A DNA stretch of 64,000 nucleotides from assembly GCF_015709455.1 (NCBI RefSeq), contig NZ_JADNQW010000005.1:1364001-1428000 (forward strand). Reading direction: 5' to 3'. A program made the position numbers and the translations under genes. Below, one piece after another: positions 35,625 to 45,316 of the stretch. A model generated the notes under the pieces. The model saw only the letters and a list, made by a program, of their open reading frames with translations, was not told the DNA's origin and did not search any database. How positions within the stretch are numbered: the stretch's first letter is position 1; every line of letters starts with the position of its first letter. Source of the DNA: Methylosinus sp. H3A (lineage in GTDB: Bacteria > Pseudomonadota > Alphaproteobacteria > Rhizobiales > Beijerinckiaceae).

Positions 35625-37453
35625 CTGGCCGCCGGAAGCCAGAGCACGAAGCGCGCGCCCAGCACCACATCGTCCGGCGCGATCTCGTCCGTGCCCTCCG
35701 GCTCCGCCTGCGTCCGATTCATCGCGCGGATGCGGCCATTGTGCGCCTCGACGATCTGCCGCGAGATCGACAGGCCGAGCCCGGAATTCTGGCCGAAGCC
35801 CTGCTCCGGCCGATCTGTGTAGAAGCGCTCGAAAATGCGCTCGAAGGCGTGGGCTGGAATGCCCGGGCCATCGTCGTCGACGATGATCTCATAGCCGTCG
35901 ATCGGCTGGCCGCCCGGCCCGACCGCCTGCTCCGGTCGCAGAAAGACGCGCACGCCGCCCCCTTGCCCCGAGAAGGAGCGGGCGTTGGCGATGAGATTGT
36001 CGAACACTTGGGCGAGGCGCGAATCATGGCCGAGGATGCGCCAGCGCCGACGCGGATCGGCGGGCTGGATGTCGAGCGTGATCTCGACGCCGTCGCCGCG
36101 ATCGACGTCGGCCGCCATGCCGACGACGGTCTTCAGCACGCCGGCGACGTCGACGATCTCCATATCCGCGCGCGCGAGCTCTGCGTCGAGACGCGAGGCG
36201 TCGGAAATATCGCTGATGAGCCGATCGAGCCGGCCGACATCGTGCTTGATGATGGTGAGCAGGCGCGAGCGCGCGTTCTCGTCCTTGACGATGGGCAGAG
36301 TCTCGACCGCGCTGCGCAGCGAGGTCAGCGGATTCTTGAGCTCATGCGCGACATCGGCGGCGAAATGCTCGATCGCCTCTATGCGATTGTAGAGCGCGCG
36401 CGTCATGTCGCGCAGCGCGCCGGAGAGATGGCCGATCTCGTCCTGGCGCTGCGAGAAATCCGGAATCTCCTGGCGCGACTTGACGCCCCGCCGCACGCGA
36501 TCGGCCGCCTCGGCGAGGCGCCGCATGGGCTCGGCGATGGTGCCGGCGAAGAACAGCGACAAGAGCAGCATCACGCCGGCCGAGACCAGGAAGATGCGGA
36601 TGATGCCCCAGCGCTCCTGCGCCAGAATCGCGTCTATGTCGCCGCCGAGCGTCGACAGCAGCAGCGCGCCGCGCACGGAGCGGAAGCGCTGCACCGGCAC
36701 GGCGACGGAGATGATGGTCTCACCCTTGGCGTTGGCGCGCACCACGGAGAGCGCGCCGCCCGTGAGCGCGGCGGCCACCTCCGGATAGGCTTTGCCATTG
36801 CCGGCGCCGATATCCTCATAGAGCGCCAGCTCCGGCCGCCGCGTCCAGCGCCGCAGCGCATCGATCCCGCGCTCGAGATAGCCGGTCGATTCGGCCGCGC
36901 CGCCGGCGGGTCCGAGCTCGAAACGCAGAATATTGGAGCGGCCGGTGACGGAGCGCGAATCGAGCAAGAGATAGCCGTCGCGATCATAGATGCGCGCGCG
37001 CGTGCGCGTCGGCGACACGAGACGGCGCAGCAGCGGGCCGATGCGCTCTGGATTGAGCGAGAACTCCATCGACGGCTGGCTGCCCTCGGCGAGGCTGTAG
37101 CTCTCGCCGGGCGCGAGCCGCAGCAGCTTTTCGGGATCGATGGTGATGGCGTCGGTGTCGACGGTCGCCGAGGCCGCGATCGCCGCGGCGATGATCTCGC
37201 CCTGCGTCTGCAGGCTCTGCACGCGCGCGTCGATCAGACCTTCGCGGAACTGGTTGAGATAGAGGAAACCGCCGAGCAGCGCCACGAGGCCGCCGAGATT
37301 GAGCACGACGATGCGACGTGTGAGCGACGACGACAGACGCGACTGAATGGCGCGCGCGAGACGCGCCAAGCGAACCGACGCGGCGCGGCCGATGCGCTTT
37401 TGGCGCGTGTGCGTCTCCGCGACGCCATGGTCGTTTTCTGTCGTGACGGTCAT
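35621..37453 (-). CDS. chvG: ChvG/ExoS-type sensor histidine kinase
   Basis: A 610-residue membrane kinase. A first helix (RIVVLNLGGLVALLGGFLYL, about 48-67), a large periplasmic sensor region to about 290, a second helix (FLVSAGVMLLLSLFFAG), HAMP, the H-box DVAHELKNPLTSL, and ATP-binding N/G boxes (NLIANARSFS, DDGPGIP, GLGLSISRQIV). ChvG responds to acid or envelope stress in Rhizobiales, controlling exopolysaccharide and envelope genes through ChvI. chvI lies 11 bases upstream and hprK overlaps downstream, the conserved order. Confidence 0.94.
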   Translation of the reverse strand: MTVTTENDHGVAETHTRQKRIGRAASVRLARLARAIQSRLSSSLTRRIVVLNLGGLVALLGGFLYLNQFREGLIDARVQSLQTQGEIIAAAIAASATVDTDAITIDPEKLLRLAPGESYSLAEGSQPSMEFSLNPERIGPLLRRLVSPTRTRARIYDRDGYLLLDSRSVTGRSNILRFELGPAGGAAESTGYLERGIDALRRWTRRPELALYEDIGAGNGKAYPEVAAALTGGALSVVRANAKGETIISVAVPVQRFRSVRGALLLSTLGGDIDAILAQERWGIIRIFLVSAGVMLLLSLFFAGTIAEPMRRLAEAADRVRRGVKSRQEIPDFSQRQDEIGHLSGALRDMTRALYNRIEAIEHFAADVAHELKNPLTSLRSAVETLPIVKDENARSRLLTIIKHDVGRLDRLISDISDASRLDAELARADMEIVDVAGVLKTVVGMAADVDRGDGVEITLDIQPADPRRRWRILGHDSRLAQVFDNLIANARSFSGQGGGVRVFLRPEQAVGPGGQPIDGYEIIVDDDGPGIPAHAFERIFERFYTDRPEQGFGQNSGLGLSISRQIVEAHNGRIRAMNRTQAEPEGTDEIAPDDVVLGARFVLWLPAAR

Positions 37454-37464
37454 GAGCCGGATCG

Positions 37465-38172
37465 CTATTGGGCTTCCTTGAATCGATAGCCGACGCCGTA
37501 CAAAGTCTCGATCATCTCGAACTCCTGGTCGGCGACCTTGAACTTCTTGCGCAGCCGCTTGATGTGGCTGTCGATGGTGCGATCGTCGACATAGACCTGA
37601 TCGTCATAGGCGGCGTCCATCAACGCATTGCGGCTCTTCACCACGCCCGGGCGCTGCGCCAGCGCTTGCAGGATGAGGAATTCCGTCACCGTCAGCACGA
37701 CAGGATCGCCGCGCCAGGTGCAGGTGTGGCGCTCCGGGTCCATGACCAGAGCGCCGCGCTCCAGCACCTTGGCTTCGGATTCCTTCTGCGCCGCCGCCTC
37801 CTTGGGATTGGCGCGACGCAGGATCGCCTTCACGCGCTCGACCAGCAGGCGCTGCGAGAAGGGTTTGTGAATGAAATCGTCGGCGCCCATTTTGAGGCCG
37901 AACAATTCGTCGATCTCCTCGTCCTTGGAAGTGAGGAAGATCACCGGAAGGTCGGATTTCTGCCGCAGACGGCGCAGCAGCTCCATTCCGTCCATGCGCG
38001 GCATCTTTATGTCGAAAATGGCGAGGTCCGGCGGGTTGGCGCGCAGACCGTCGAGCGCCGCGGCGCCGTCGGTATAGGTCTGAACGCGGTAGCCCTCGCC
38101 TTCCAGAGCGATCGAGACGGAGGTCAGAATATTGCGGTCGTCGTCGACGAGAGCGATTGTCGGCATCTTCAA
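37465..38172 (-). CDS. chvI: ChvI response regulator
   Basis: A 235-residue OmpR-type regulator. The receiver has DDDRN at the acidic pocket, the phosphorylated Asp in [12 protein letters not shown] (about residue 54) and Lys in FLTSKDEE. The C-terminal winged helix contains [28 protein letters not shown]. It is the first gene of the chvI-chvG-hprK unit. Its promoter must lie in the 550-base upstream gap, which carries an inverted repeat at 38407-38435. Confidence 0.95.
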   Translation of the reverse strand: MKMPTIALVDDDRNILTSVSIALEGEGYRVQTYTDGAAALDGLRANPPDLAIFDIKMPRMDGMELLRRLRQKSDLPVIFLTSKDEEIDELFGLKMGADDFIHKPFSQRLLVERVKAILRRANPKEAAAQKESEAKVLERGALVMDPERHTCTWRGDPVVLTVTEFLILQALAQRPGVVKSRNALMDAAYDDQVYVDDRTIDSHIKRLRKKFKVADQEFEMIETLYGVGYRFKEAQ

Positions 38173-38723
38173 CCTTTACTGTTTACGTCCGATGTCGGGC
38201 TCGATGTTCGTTGAACCGAGGGGCGGGAGCTTTTCTCTTGCGCCCTCGCTGCGACTCGTCGTTTTCGGCGGCTCGTCTCTCAGGGTTCCGCGCCGCTGGG
38301 AACGTCGCCGTTCGGCCGCCACGTTCTAAGGCGTTGGCGGCCGAAATGTGGCTGGCCTCGGCCATTCGCATGACGCCGGCCGAAAGAGGGCCGGACGCTC
38401 CGTTTCGTGTCGCCTTATATACATAATCGCGACACAAATCACCTATCGTCGCCATGATGACGAAACGCCGCGGGCGCAGCGGTGAAGGCCGCGCTCGCGA
38501 GACCGCCGCGAAGCCTCGAAAATTTCGATAAAAAGCAAGATGTTGCCGACGTGGCCGCAGCCATTCTGCGCAATGCGCGGAAAATGGCTGCAGCTCGAGC
38601 GCGACGGATGGCCGAAAATGCAACGCTCGCGCATCGATTCTCCACGGCGGTGATTCGTCGAAGCGCTTTTTCATCCTGCGCCGCAACGCTCTCGGCGCCG
38701 CCGCTGCGCAATCGCGGTGACGC
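38173..38723. other. Noncoding gap between chvI and glpK
   Basis: About 550 bases without a convincing gene. The part near chvI is where its promoter should be and holds an AT-rich core flanked by an inverted repeat (38407-38435). Several short open frames exist on both strands, but none has a good start or recognisable homology. Confidence 0.5.
38407..38435. promoter_or_regulatory. Inverted repeat GTGTCGC-N15-GCGACAC upstream of chvI
   Basis: A perfect 7-bp inverted repeat flanks a 15-base core that is nearly all A/T (TTATATACATAAT). The arrangement looks like an operator overlapping a promoter. It is 235 bases from the chvI start, so its target gene is uncertain. Confidence 0.4.
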
Positions 38724-40205
38724 TCAATCGGTCCAATCGAAGGAGCGCGTCACCGCTTTGCGCCATTTGGCGAGGCGGCGTCCGCGCTCCTCGCTCGCCA
38801 TTCGCGGACGCCAGCGCCTGTCGACGCGCCAATGCGCGGCGAGCTCGTCGACGCTCTTCCAAAAGCCTGTCGCCAGCCCCGCCGCATAAGCGGCGCCGAG
38901 CGCCGTCGTCTCTATGCAATGCGGCCGCACGACCGGTGCGGCGAGAATATCCGCTTGAAACTGCATCAGCAGCTCATTGACCGCCATGCCGCCGTCGACG
39001 CGCAGCTCCTCCAGCGCCACGCCCGAATCGGCCGCCATCGCCTCGACGACGTCGAAGCTCTGGAAGGCGACCGCCTCCAACGCCGCGCGGGCGATATGCG
39101 CTTTCGTCGAGAAGCGCGTGAGCCCGGCGATGACGCCTCGCGCGCTCTCACGCCAATAGGGCGCATAGAGCCCCGCGAAGGCGGGCGTGAAATAGACGTC
39201 GCCATTATCGGGGACGCTCGCCGCGAGTTGTTCTATGTCGGAGCTCTTCTCGATGATTCCGAGATTGTCGCGCAGCCATTGCACCAGTGCGCCGGCGATG
39301 GCGACCGAACCCTCGAGCGCGTAGACCGGCTTCTCGTCGCCGAGCTTATAGGCGAGCGTCGTGAGCAGTCCCTTGGTCGAGATGCGCGGCGTCTCGCCTA
39401 TGTTCATCAAGAGAAAGCAGCCGGTGCCATAAGTGTTTTTGGCGTCGCCGGGCGAAAAGCAGGCCTGGCCGATCAGCGCCGCATGTTGATCGCCGAGCGC
39501 GCCCGAAAGCGCGACGCCCGCGAGCGGCTCGCGACAGGCGCGATAGATTTCGCTCGATGAACGAATCTCCGGCAGGCAGGCGCGCGGAATGTCGAAGAGC
39601 GCGAGCAGCTCCTCGTCCCATTGCAGCGTCTCGAGATTCATCAGCTGCGTGCGCGCGGCGTTGGTCGCGTCGGTGAAATGGCGGCCGGTGAGATTCCAGG
39701 CGATCCATGAATCCATCGTGCCGAACAGCGCCTCGCCGGCCGCCGCCTTCTCGCGCGCGCCGGGAATGTTCTCGAGTAGCCAGACGAGCTTCAGGCTCGA
39801 GAAATAGGTGGAGAGCGGCAGGCCCGTCTTTGCGCGCAATCGATCCTTGCCGCCCTGCGCGGAAAAGCGCGCGACGAGCGCATCGGTGCGCGTGTCCATC
39901 CAGACGATGGCGTTGTGCAGCGGCGCGCCGGTTCGGCGATCCCAGAGCAGCGTCGTCTCGCGCTGATTGGCGAGGCCCACGCAAGCGAGATCGGCGGGAG
40001 AAAGCCCCGCCTCCGCCAGCGCGCCGGCGATGACGTCGCGCGTGTGGCGCCAGATTTCTGTCGCGTCATGCTCGACCCATCCGGGTCGCGGATAGATCTG
40101 CGCATGTTCGCGCTGGTCGAGCGCGACGATCTCGCCGTCGTGATCGAAGATGATGAAGCGCGAGCTCGTCGTGCCTTGATCGATCGCGCCGACATATCTG
40201 GTCAT
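38724..40205 (-). CDS. glpK: Glycerol kinase
   Basis: A 493-residue FGGY kinase that makes glycerol-3-phosphate. The N-terminus [18 protein letters not shown] (phosphate-1 loop), [15 protein letters not shown] and the typical [14 protein letters not shown] are present. The ATG at 40205 is chosen because the family begins there; the open frame continues 75 bases upstream without homology. It lies downstream of glpD (114-base gap) on the same strand, so glycerol would be phosphorylated and then oxidised to DHAP. Confidence 0.95.
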   Translation of the reverse strand: MTRYVGAIDQGTTSSRFIIFDHDGEIVALDQREHAQIYPRPGWVEHDATEIWRHTRDVIAGALAEAGLSPADLACVGLANQRETTLLWDRRTGAPLHNAIVWMDTRTDALVARFSAQGGKDRLRAKTGLPLSTYFSSLKLVWLLENIPGAREKAAAGEALFGTMDSWIAWNLTGRHFTDATNAARTQLMNLETLQWDEELLALFDIPRACLPEIRSSSEIYRACREPLAGVALSGALGDQHAALIGQACFSPGDAKNTYGTGCFLLMNIGETPRISTKGLLTTLAYKLGDEKPVYALEGSVAIAGALVQWLRDNLGIIEKSSDIEQLAASVPDNGDVYFTPAFAGLYAPYWRESARGVIAGLTRFSTKAHIARAALEAVAFQSFDVVEAMAADSGVALEELRVDGGMAVNELLMQFQADILAAPVVRPHCIETTALGAAYAAGLATGFWKSVDELAAHWRVDRRWRPRMASEERGRRLAKWRKAVTRSFDWTD

Positions 40206-40319
40206 GACCGTCTCCGCCTCGCTCGTCTTTCGTGTCGCGGTGGCGACTTCGACGACGAAGACGCGAAGCGCGATGAGCATGCTATCCGCACGGTTTTCGC
40301 CGGCGCAAGCCCGTCCGCT

Positions 40320-41813
40320 TCACGAGGCCGCGCGCGGCGTGAGCGCGCGTGCGAGCGCTCGCGTCTGCGCAGCGTCGAAACGCAGGCCGAGCTTGGAGCG
40401 TCGCCACAGCACGTCTTCCGCCGTGCGCGCCCATTCATGCGCGCGGAGATAGTCGAGCTCCGCCTCGGTCAGGCCGCAGCCGAGATCGGCGCCGAGATCG
40501 ACGAGAGATTTCGTCGGCTCGAGAAAACGCCAGAGGCGCGTTCCATAGGCGGAGGCGAGACGCCGCGCGAGGCGCGGCTCGAGAAAAGGTTTCGCGCGAG
40601 ACAGCTCCGCGAGGAAAGCGTCGAAGCCGCCGGGGCCGAGATCGCCCCCCGGCAGAACGGCGCCGCCGGTCCAGGCCGCGCGCATATCGGGAAAGAAAGG
40701 CGCGAGCGTATCCAGCGCATGCTCGGCGAGGCGGCGCGCGGTCGTGATCTTGCCGCCGAAGATCGACAGCGCCGGCGCCGCGCCGCCCTGCGCGTCGAGA
40801 TCGAAAGCATAGTCGCGCGTGACGACGGAGGCCTCGAGCGAGCCGTCGTCATAGAGCGGGCGCAGGCCCGAATAGCTCCAGACGACATCGCTGCGCGCGA
40901 TTTTTTCGCGGAAGAAATGATCGATCCCCGCGAGGAGATAATCGGTCTCCTCCTCGCTGATCTCCACTGGCCCCGGCGCGCCGGCGAAGGGAATTTCGGT
41001 CGTTCCGACCAGCGTGAAATCCTCTTCGAAGGGAATGGCGAAGATGATGCGCTTGTCCGGACGTTGCAGCATATAGGCCTGCGCGCCCTCATAGAGCCGG
41101 CGTGTGACGATATGCGAGCCTTTGACCAGCCGCACATGTTTGCGCGAGCTGAGGCCGAGGCGATGCTCCAGAGTCTCCGACGCCCAGGGCCCGGCGGCGT
41201 TGACGAGCGCGCGGCTGCGGATTTCCTCCAGCCTTCCGTCGGCGCCGGCGACGCTGGCGGTCCATTGCGCGCCGTCGCGCCGCGCGCCGACGAGCTTCGC
41301 GCCGACGCGAATATCGGCGCCGCGTTCGAAAGCGTCGAGCGCCTCCAATATGACGAGCCGCGAATCGTCGACGCGGCAGTCGTAATAGGAGAAGCCGAGG
41401 CGATGACCGGCGGTCAGCGGCGCGCCGAATCGCGTTCCGTCGAGCGAGACCGTCGCGGAGCCCGGAATGCGCTCTCGCCGCGCGAGATGGTCGTAGAGGA
41501 AGAGCCCCAGCCGCACCAGCCAGGCCGGGCGGATCGAGCGCTCGTGCGGCACGATGAATTGCAGCGGATGAATGATATGCGGCGCGGCGGCGAGCAGCAG
41601 CTCGCGCTCGGCCAGCGCCTCATGCACGAGGCGGAACTCATATTGTTCGAGATAGCGCAGCCCGCCATGGACGAGCTTGGTCGAGGCGGAGGAGGTGGCG
41701 GCGGCAAGATCCTTCTGCTCGAGCAGAAGGACGCGGAGGCCCCGCCCGGCGGCGTCGCGCGCTATGGCGCAGCCATTGACGCCGCCGCCGACGATGACGA
41801 GATCGAAGACCAT
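40320..41813 (-). CDS. glpD: Glycerol-3-phosphate dehydrogenase (FAD, aerobic)
   Basis: A 497-residue flavoprotein of the inner membrane surface that oxidises glycerol-3-phosphate to DHAP and feeds electrons to quinone. It has the N-terminal FAD motif VIVGGGVNGCAIARDAAGRG, the family motif SSASTKLVHGGLRYLEQYEFRLV and ALVNAAGPWA. glpK follows, forming a glycerol-use unit; no glpF or glpR is nearby. Confidence 0.95.
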   Translation of the reverse strand: MVFDLVIVGGGVNGCAIARDAAGRGLRVLLLEQKDLAAATSSASTKLVHGGLRYLEQYEFRLVHEALAERELLLAAAPHIIHPLQFIVPHERSIRPAWLVRLGLFLYDHLARRERIPGSATVSLDGTRFGAPLTAGHRLGFSYYDCRVDDSRLVILEALDAFERGADIRVGAKLVGARRDGAQWTASVAGADGRLEEIRSRALVNAAGPWASETLEHRLGLSSRKHVRLVKGSHIVTRRLYEGAQAYMLQRPDKRIIFAIPFEEDFTLVGTTEIPFAGAPGPVEISEEETDYLLAGIDHFFREKIARSDVVWSYSGLRPLYDDGSLEASVVTRDYAFDLDAQGGAAPALSIFGGKITTARRLAEHALDTLAPFFPDMRAAWTGGAVLPGGDLGPGGFDAFLAELSRAKPFLEPRLARRLASAYGTRLWRFLEPTKSLVDLGADLGCGLTEAELDYLRAHEWARTAEDVLWRRSKLGLRFDAAQTRALARALTPRAAS

Positions 41814-41842
41814 TGTCAGCTCCCCGCTTCGACTGCGTGAGT

Positions 41843-41880
41843 TTCGTGTCTTCGTGGTGAAGGAACCACTAAGACACGAA
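41843..41880. terminator. Long hairpin between rhlE and glpD
   Basis: A 15-bp imperfect stem: TTCGTGTCTT (41843-41852) pairs with AAGACACGAA (41871-41880), then GTGGT with ACCAC across one mismatch, with a 6-nt loop. It lies in the rhlE-to-glpD gap. Both genes read on the minus strand, so it sits upstream of glpD and downstream of nothing obvious. It may be a dispersed palindrome or belong to the glpD leader. Confidence 0.35.
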
Positions 41881-41935
41881 GAGCTTCACGAGAATAAAGC
41901 GGAGAGTCGCAGGATTTGCTTACGCGGAGATTTGC

Positions 41936-43267
41936 TTACTCGGAAGCGAGCGAGCGCGGCGCGGAATGATCCGGTCGACGTCCGCCCGGCTTGCCGGAGC
42001 GACGCTGCTGCTGCTGCGGAGGCCGCGCATGTTCGCCCGGCTTGCCGGCATGGCGCGCGACGCGGCCCGGCTCCTGATGCGTGCGCCGGTGCTCATGCGG
42101 ACGACGCGGAGCGTCTCCCTCTGCGGCGGCGGCGCCTGCCGCGCTACGGCGGTCGACGACCGCCAGCGTCTGGCGGGTCACGCGCTCGATCTGCTTGAGC
42201 AGTGGCTTCTCGCTATTGTCGCAGAGCGAGACGGCGGCGCCCGCCGCGCCGGCGCGCGCGGTGCGGCCGATGCGATGCACATAGGCCTCGGGCGTCTCCG
42301 GCAGCTCGAAATTCACCACATGGGTGACGCCGTCTATGTCGATGCCGCGCGCGGCGATATCGGTCGCCACCAGCGCGCGCGTGCGGCCGGCGCGGAAGTC
42401 CTCGAGCGCCCGCTGGCGCTGATTCTGGCTCTTATTGCCATGAATCGCCGAGGCGCCGACGGCGTTCACAGCGAGATGCTGCGCGACGCGATCCGCGCCG
42501 CGCTTCGTGCGCGTGAAGACGATGGCGCGGGAGAAGTTCGGATCGGAAAAGAGCTCGAGCAGAACGTCGCGCTTGGCCGCTCCGTCGACGAGGATCACCC
42601 GCTGCGCGACGCGCTCGGCCGTCGTCGCCGCCGGCGTCACGCGCACGGTGATGGGATCGCGCAGCATGTCGTCGGCGAGCGAGGCGATCTCTTTCGGCAT
42701 GGTCGCCGAGAAGAAGAGATTCTGCCGCTCCTTGGGCAGCCGCGAGACGATCTTGCGAATGGGGACGACAAAGCCGAGATCGAGCATATGATCGGCCTCG
42801 TCGAGCACGATCGTCCGCGTCGACTCGAGCCGCATATGGCCGGCGGCGACATGATCGAGCAGACGGCCGGGCGTCGCGACGAGCACGTCGAGCCCGCCGG
42901 CGAGCATACGGATCTGCGGGCCATGGGCGACGCCGCCGACGATGACGCCGATGTTCATGCGGGCGAAGCGCCCATAGGCGCGGAAGCTTTCGGCGATCTG
43001 CGCCGCGAGCTCGCGCGTCGGGGCCAGCACCAGCGCGCGCGTCGTGTTGGGAGCCGGACGGCGGCGCTCGTCGAGCAGCCGTTGCAGGATCGGAAGGGCG
43101 AAAGCGGCGGTTTTGCCGGTGCCCGTCTGGGCGATGCCGAGCAGGTCTCGGCCTTGGAGAAGAGCGGGAATCGCCTGGGCCTGGATCGGCGTGGGCGTCA
43201 CATAATCTTCCTGCGCGAGCGCGCGCAGAATGACCTCGGCGAAGCCGAGATCGGCGAAATTGGTCAC
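41936..43267 (-). CDS. rhlE: DEAD-box ATP-dependent RNA helicase, RhlE type
   Basis: A 443-residue helicase. Q motif (YVTPTPIQAQAIPALLQGRD), Walker A AQTGTGKTAAF, motif II DEADHMLD, SAT motif FFSATMP and the C-terminal HRIGRTARAG are all present. A basic, Gly/Arg/His/Gln-rich tail follows. RhlE-type enzymes remodel rRNA or mRNA in ribosome maturation and RNA decay. The GTG at 43267 is used because the core begins there; the frame stays open 186 bases further upstream, so the start is uncertain. Confidence 0.9.
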   Translation of the reverse strand: MTNFADLGFAEVILRALAQEDYVTPTPIQAQAIPALLQGRDLLGIAQTGTGKTAAFALPILQRLLDERRRPAPNTTRALVLAPTRELAAQIAESFRAYGRFARMNIGVIVGGVAHGPQIRMLAGGLDVLVATPGRLLDHVAAGHMRLESTRTIVLDEADHMLDLGFVVPIRKIVSRLPKERQNLFFSATMPKEIASLADDMLRDPITVRVTPAATTAERVAQRVILVDGAAKRDVLLELFSDPNFSRAIVFTRTKRGADRVAQHLAVNAVGASAIHGNKSQNQRQRALEDFRAGRTRALVATDIAARGIDIDGVTHVVNFELPETPEAYVHRIGRTARAGAAGAAVSLCDNSEKPLLKQIERVTRQTLAVVDRRSAAGAAAAEGDAPRRPHEHRRTHQEPGRVARHAGKPGEHARPPQQQQRRSGKPGGRRPDHSAPRSLASE

Positions 43268-43605
43268 TGCGTAACTTTCGAAATGGGCGGCATGCGCGCG
43301 AATCGGTTCCCGCGCGAGGCCATGCAGCGATGGATGGGAGACCTGCCCCGCGTATCGGGCCGTCGTCGTGAAGAGGACTCGCTCTACGGCTCCGATCCCC
43401 TGTGGGAAGCGATCCACGCGGCCGGAACGAGTCACGCTGCATTGCAGCAACAAGGTAGGTAAAGAGAATTCAAAGCATTGTCAATCGCCAATTGCGCAGG
43501 CCGCGTCCGGAGCCGTGTGAAGAGGGCGTCGCCGCGGGCTATGCTTCGCGCGCGGACCCCCATATAGAGCTGAGAACGCCCCCAAACCTCGAGGCCGCGC
43601 CTTCC
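43268..43605. other. Divergent gap between rhlE and terB-like gene
   Basis: About 340 bases that should hold the promoters of both divergent genes. The rhlE frame stays open through half of it, but that stretch has no family similarity. I see no clear promoter or structured element. Confidence 0.5.
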
Positions 43606-44088
43606 ATGCTCGACGCCCTCCGCGCTTTTCTCGACGAAGTCTCCGGCACCGCCCGGCCGCGGCCCTTCGAGGCGGCCGATTATCGTCTGGCCGCCGTCGC
43701 TCTGCTGGTGCATCTCGCGGCCGTCGACGGGGAGTTCGACGCCGGCGAGCGCGCGCTGCTGCAGACGCTGGTGGAGACCCGCTTCGGCCTCGATCGCGCC
43801 GCCGCCCGCGCGCTCATCGACGCTGCGGCCGAGAGCGAGCGCGAGGCCGTCGATCTCTATCGTTTCACCCAAGTGCTGACGCGGCGGCTCGACGAGGACG
43901 GACGCCGCGCCGTCATCGGCATGTTGTGGGAGATGGCCTATGCCGACGGCGAGGCGCATGAATTCGAGGAGAATGTGATCTGGCGCGTCGCCGAGCTGCT
44001 CGGCGTCTCGACGCGAGATCGCGTGTCACTGCGCCAGGCCGCGAAGGACGCCGGCAAGCCGGTCCGGCCGGGGCCCTGGGGAGGCTGA
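43606..44088 (+). CDS. TerB-family protein
   Basis: A 160-residue all-helical protein of the TerB / tellurite-resistance family. The repeated acidic metal-binding motifs are visible (HLAAVDGEFDAGERALL and MAYADGEAHEFEENVIWRV). TerB-like domains are found in many stress contexts and no specific function can be assigned. The ATG at 43606 starts the homology. An SDR gene follows three bases after its stop, so the two are co-transcribed. Confidence 0.85.
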   Translation: MLDALRAFLDEVSGTARPRPFEAADYRLAAVALLVHLAAVDGEFDAGERALLQTLVETRFGLDRAAARALIDAAAESEREAVDLYRFTQVLTRRLDEDGRRAVIGMLWEMAYADGEAHEFEENVIWRVAELLGVSTRDRVSLRQAAKDAGKPVRPGPWGG

Positions 44089-44091
44089 AAC

Positions 44092-44886
44092 ATGAGCGAC
44101 GCCGCGACCACCACCATCGTCACCGGAGCCTCTGACGGCATCGGCCTCGAGCTCGCTCGGCTGTTCGCCCGCAAGGGCCATCATGTGACTTTGGTCGCCC
44201 GCCGCCGCGACAGGCTGGAGGCGCTGGCGGCCGAAATCGAGACAGCGGGAGCCGCCGAGCCGCCGCTCGTCGTCGATCTCGACCTCTGCGAGACGGACGC
44301 CTGCGAGCAGCTGGCGACGACGCTGAGCGCGGCCGGGCGCAAGCCGGATATTCTCGTCAACAACGCCGGTTTCGGCCTCGTCGGTCGCGTCGTCGAGCTC
44401 GACGCCGCCGAGCAATTGGCGATCGTCGATCTCAATATTCGCGTGCTGACGGCGCTGACCTTGCGCTTTCTGCCCTCGGTCATCGAGGCGCGCGGCGGCA
44501 TATTGAATGTCGCCTCGGTCGCCTCCTTCATGCCGGGGCCGGGCTTCGCCGTCTATTACGCCAGCAAGGCCTATGTCCGCTCCTTCAGCGAGGCTCTCGC
44601 CGAGGAGCTGAAGCCGCATGGCGTGCGCGTCACCGCGCTCTGCCCCGGCCCGGTGCAAACCGGATTTCAGGCGCGCGCCGGCTTCGACTTCAAGGGCGAG
44701 ATGAAGGCGGTCAAGCCTGCGCTGCTGCCGGCCGAGGAGGTGGCGCGCCAGGGCTATGAGGCGCTGTTCGCCGGCCGGCGCGTGGTGGTGCCGGGGCTGG
44801 TGAATAAATTCTTCGTCGCGGCGGGACGTGTGGCGCCGCGCGCGATTCTGCTGCCGCTGCTGGCGAAAGCGCAGCAGGCGCGCTGA
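44092..44886 (+). CDS. Short-chain dehydrogenase/reductase
   Basis: A 264-residue Rossmann oxidoreductase. NAD(P)-binding TGASDGIGLELA, NNAG, and the catalytic YYASKAY with Ser in VASVASF are present; an Arg-rich stretch after strand 2 (ARRRDRLEAL) suggests NADPH. The family includes YqjQ/DltE-like enzymes of unknown substrate. It is co-transcribed with the TerB-like gene and ends at a strong hairpin. Confidence 0.9.
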   Translation: MSDAATTTIVTGASDGIGLELARLFARKGHHVTLVARRRDRLEALAAEIETAGAAEPPLVVDLDLCETDACEQLATTLSAAGRKPDILVNNAGFGLVGRVVELDAAEQLAIVDLNIRVLTALTLRFLPSVIEARGGILNVASVASFMPGPGFAVYYASKAYVRSFSEALAEELKPHGVRVTALCPGPVQTGFQARAGFDFKGEMKAVKPALLPAEEVARQGYEALFAGRRVVVPGLVNKFFVAAGRVAPRAILLPLLAKAQQAR

Positions 44887-44907
44887 ACGTTGCCGCGCTG
44901 AAACGCC

Positions 44908-44942
44908 GCGAGCCCGACGGCGCTTTCGCGCGTCGGGCTCGC
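44908..44942. terminator. Bidirectional terminator between SDR and rpmF
   Basis: A perfect 12-bp inverted repeat (GCGAGCCCGACG / CGTCGGGCTCGC) whose loop can add a further 3-bp pairing. It lies between convergent genes. The T run is weak on both sides. Confidence 0.8.
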
Positions 44943-44964
44943 AAATTCCCGTCAGCTGAAAAGA

Positions 44965-45153
44965 TCAGGCTTCCTGAGCCTTGACCTTCAGCACCTGCCG
45001 GCCGCGATAAATGCCGGTCTTGAGGTCGATATGGTGCGGACGGCGCAGCTCGCCCGAATCCTTGTCCTCGACATAGGTCGGCGCTTTGATCGCGTCGGCG
45101 GAGCGGCGGAACCCGCGCTTCATCGGGGAGGTTTTTCGCTTCGGAACGGCCAT
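44965..45153 (-). CDS. rpmF: 50S ribosomal protein L32
   Basis: A 62-residue ribosomal protein starting [20 protein letters not shown], the standard alphaproteobacterial L32. The C-terminal [22 protein letters not shown] is also typical, and the CxxC zinc pairs of some L32 types are absent. The ATG at 45153 is preceded by GGAG. Confidence 0.97.
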   Translation of the reverse strand: MAVPKRKTSPMKRGFRRSADAIKAPTYVEDKDSGELRRPHHIDLKTGIYRGRQVLKVKAQEA

Positions 45154-45316
45154 TTGTCTCGATCTCCAACTCCCCGCATCGGGGGCGGGGTGAAAACTCG
45201 TTCGCGGCGCATACAACAAATCGGCGCGCATGGCTAGCCTGGACTCGGGTTTCGCCTTCGGTCACCATTCCGCATCTGGGGCGCGGCCACGACCCGTTCG
45301 CCGGCCGCGCGCCATT

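Noticed and set aside
38183..38686. A 167-codon frame upstream of chvI
   Set aside because: Arg-rich, no recognisable domain, no ribosome site, and it crosses the likely chvI promoter region.
43268..43453. Longer rhlE start
   Set aside because: The extra residues have no family similarity, and the conserved core begins at the GTG at 43267; the start stays uncertain.
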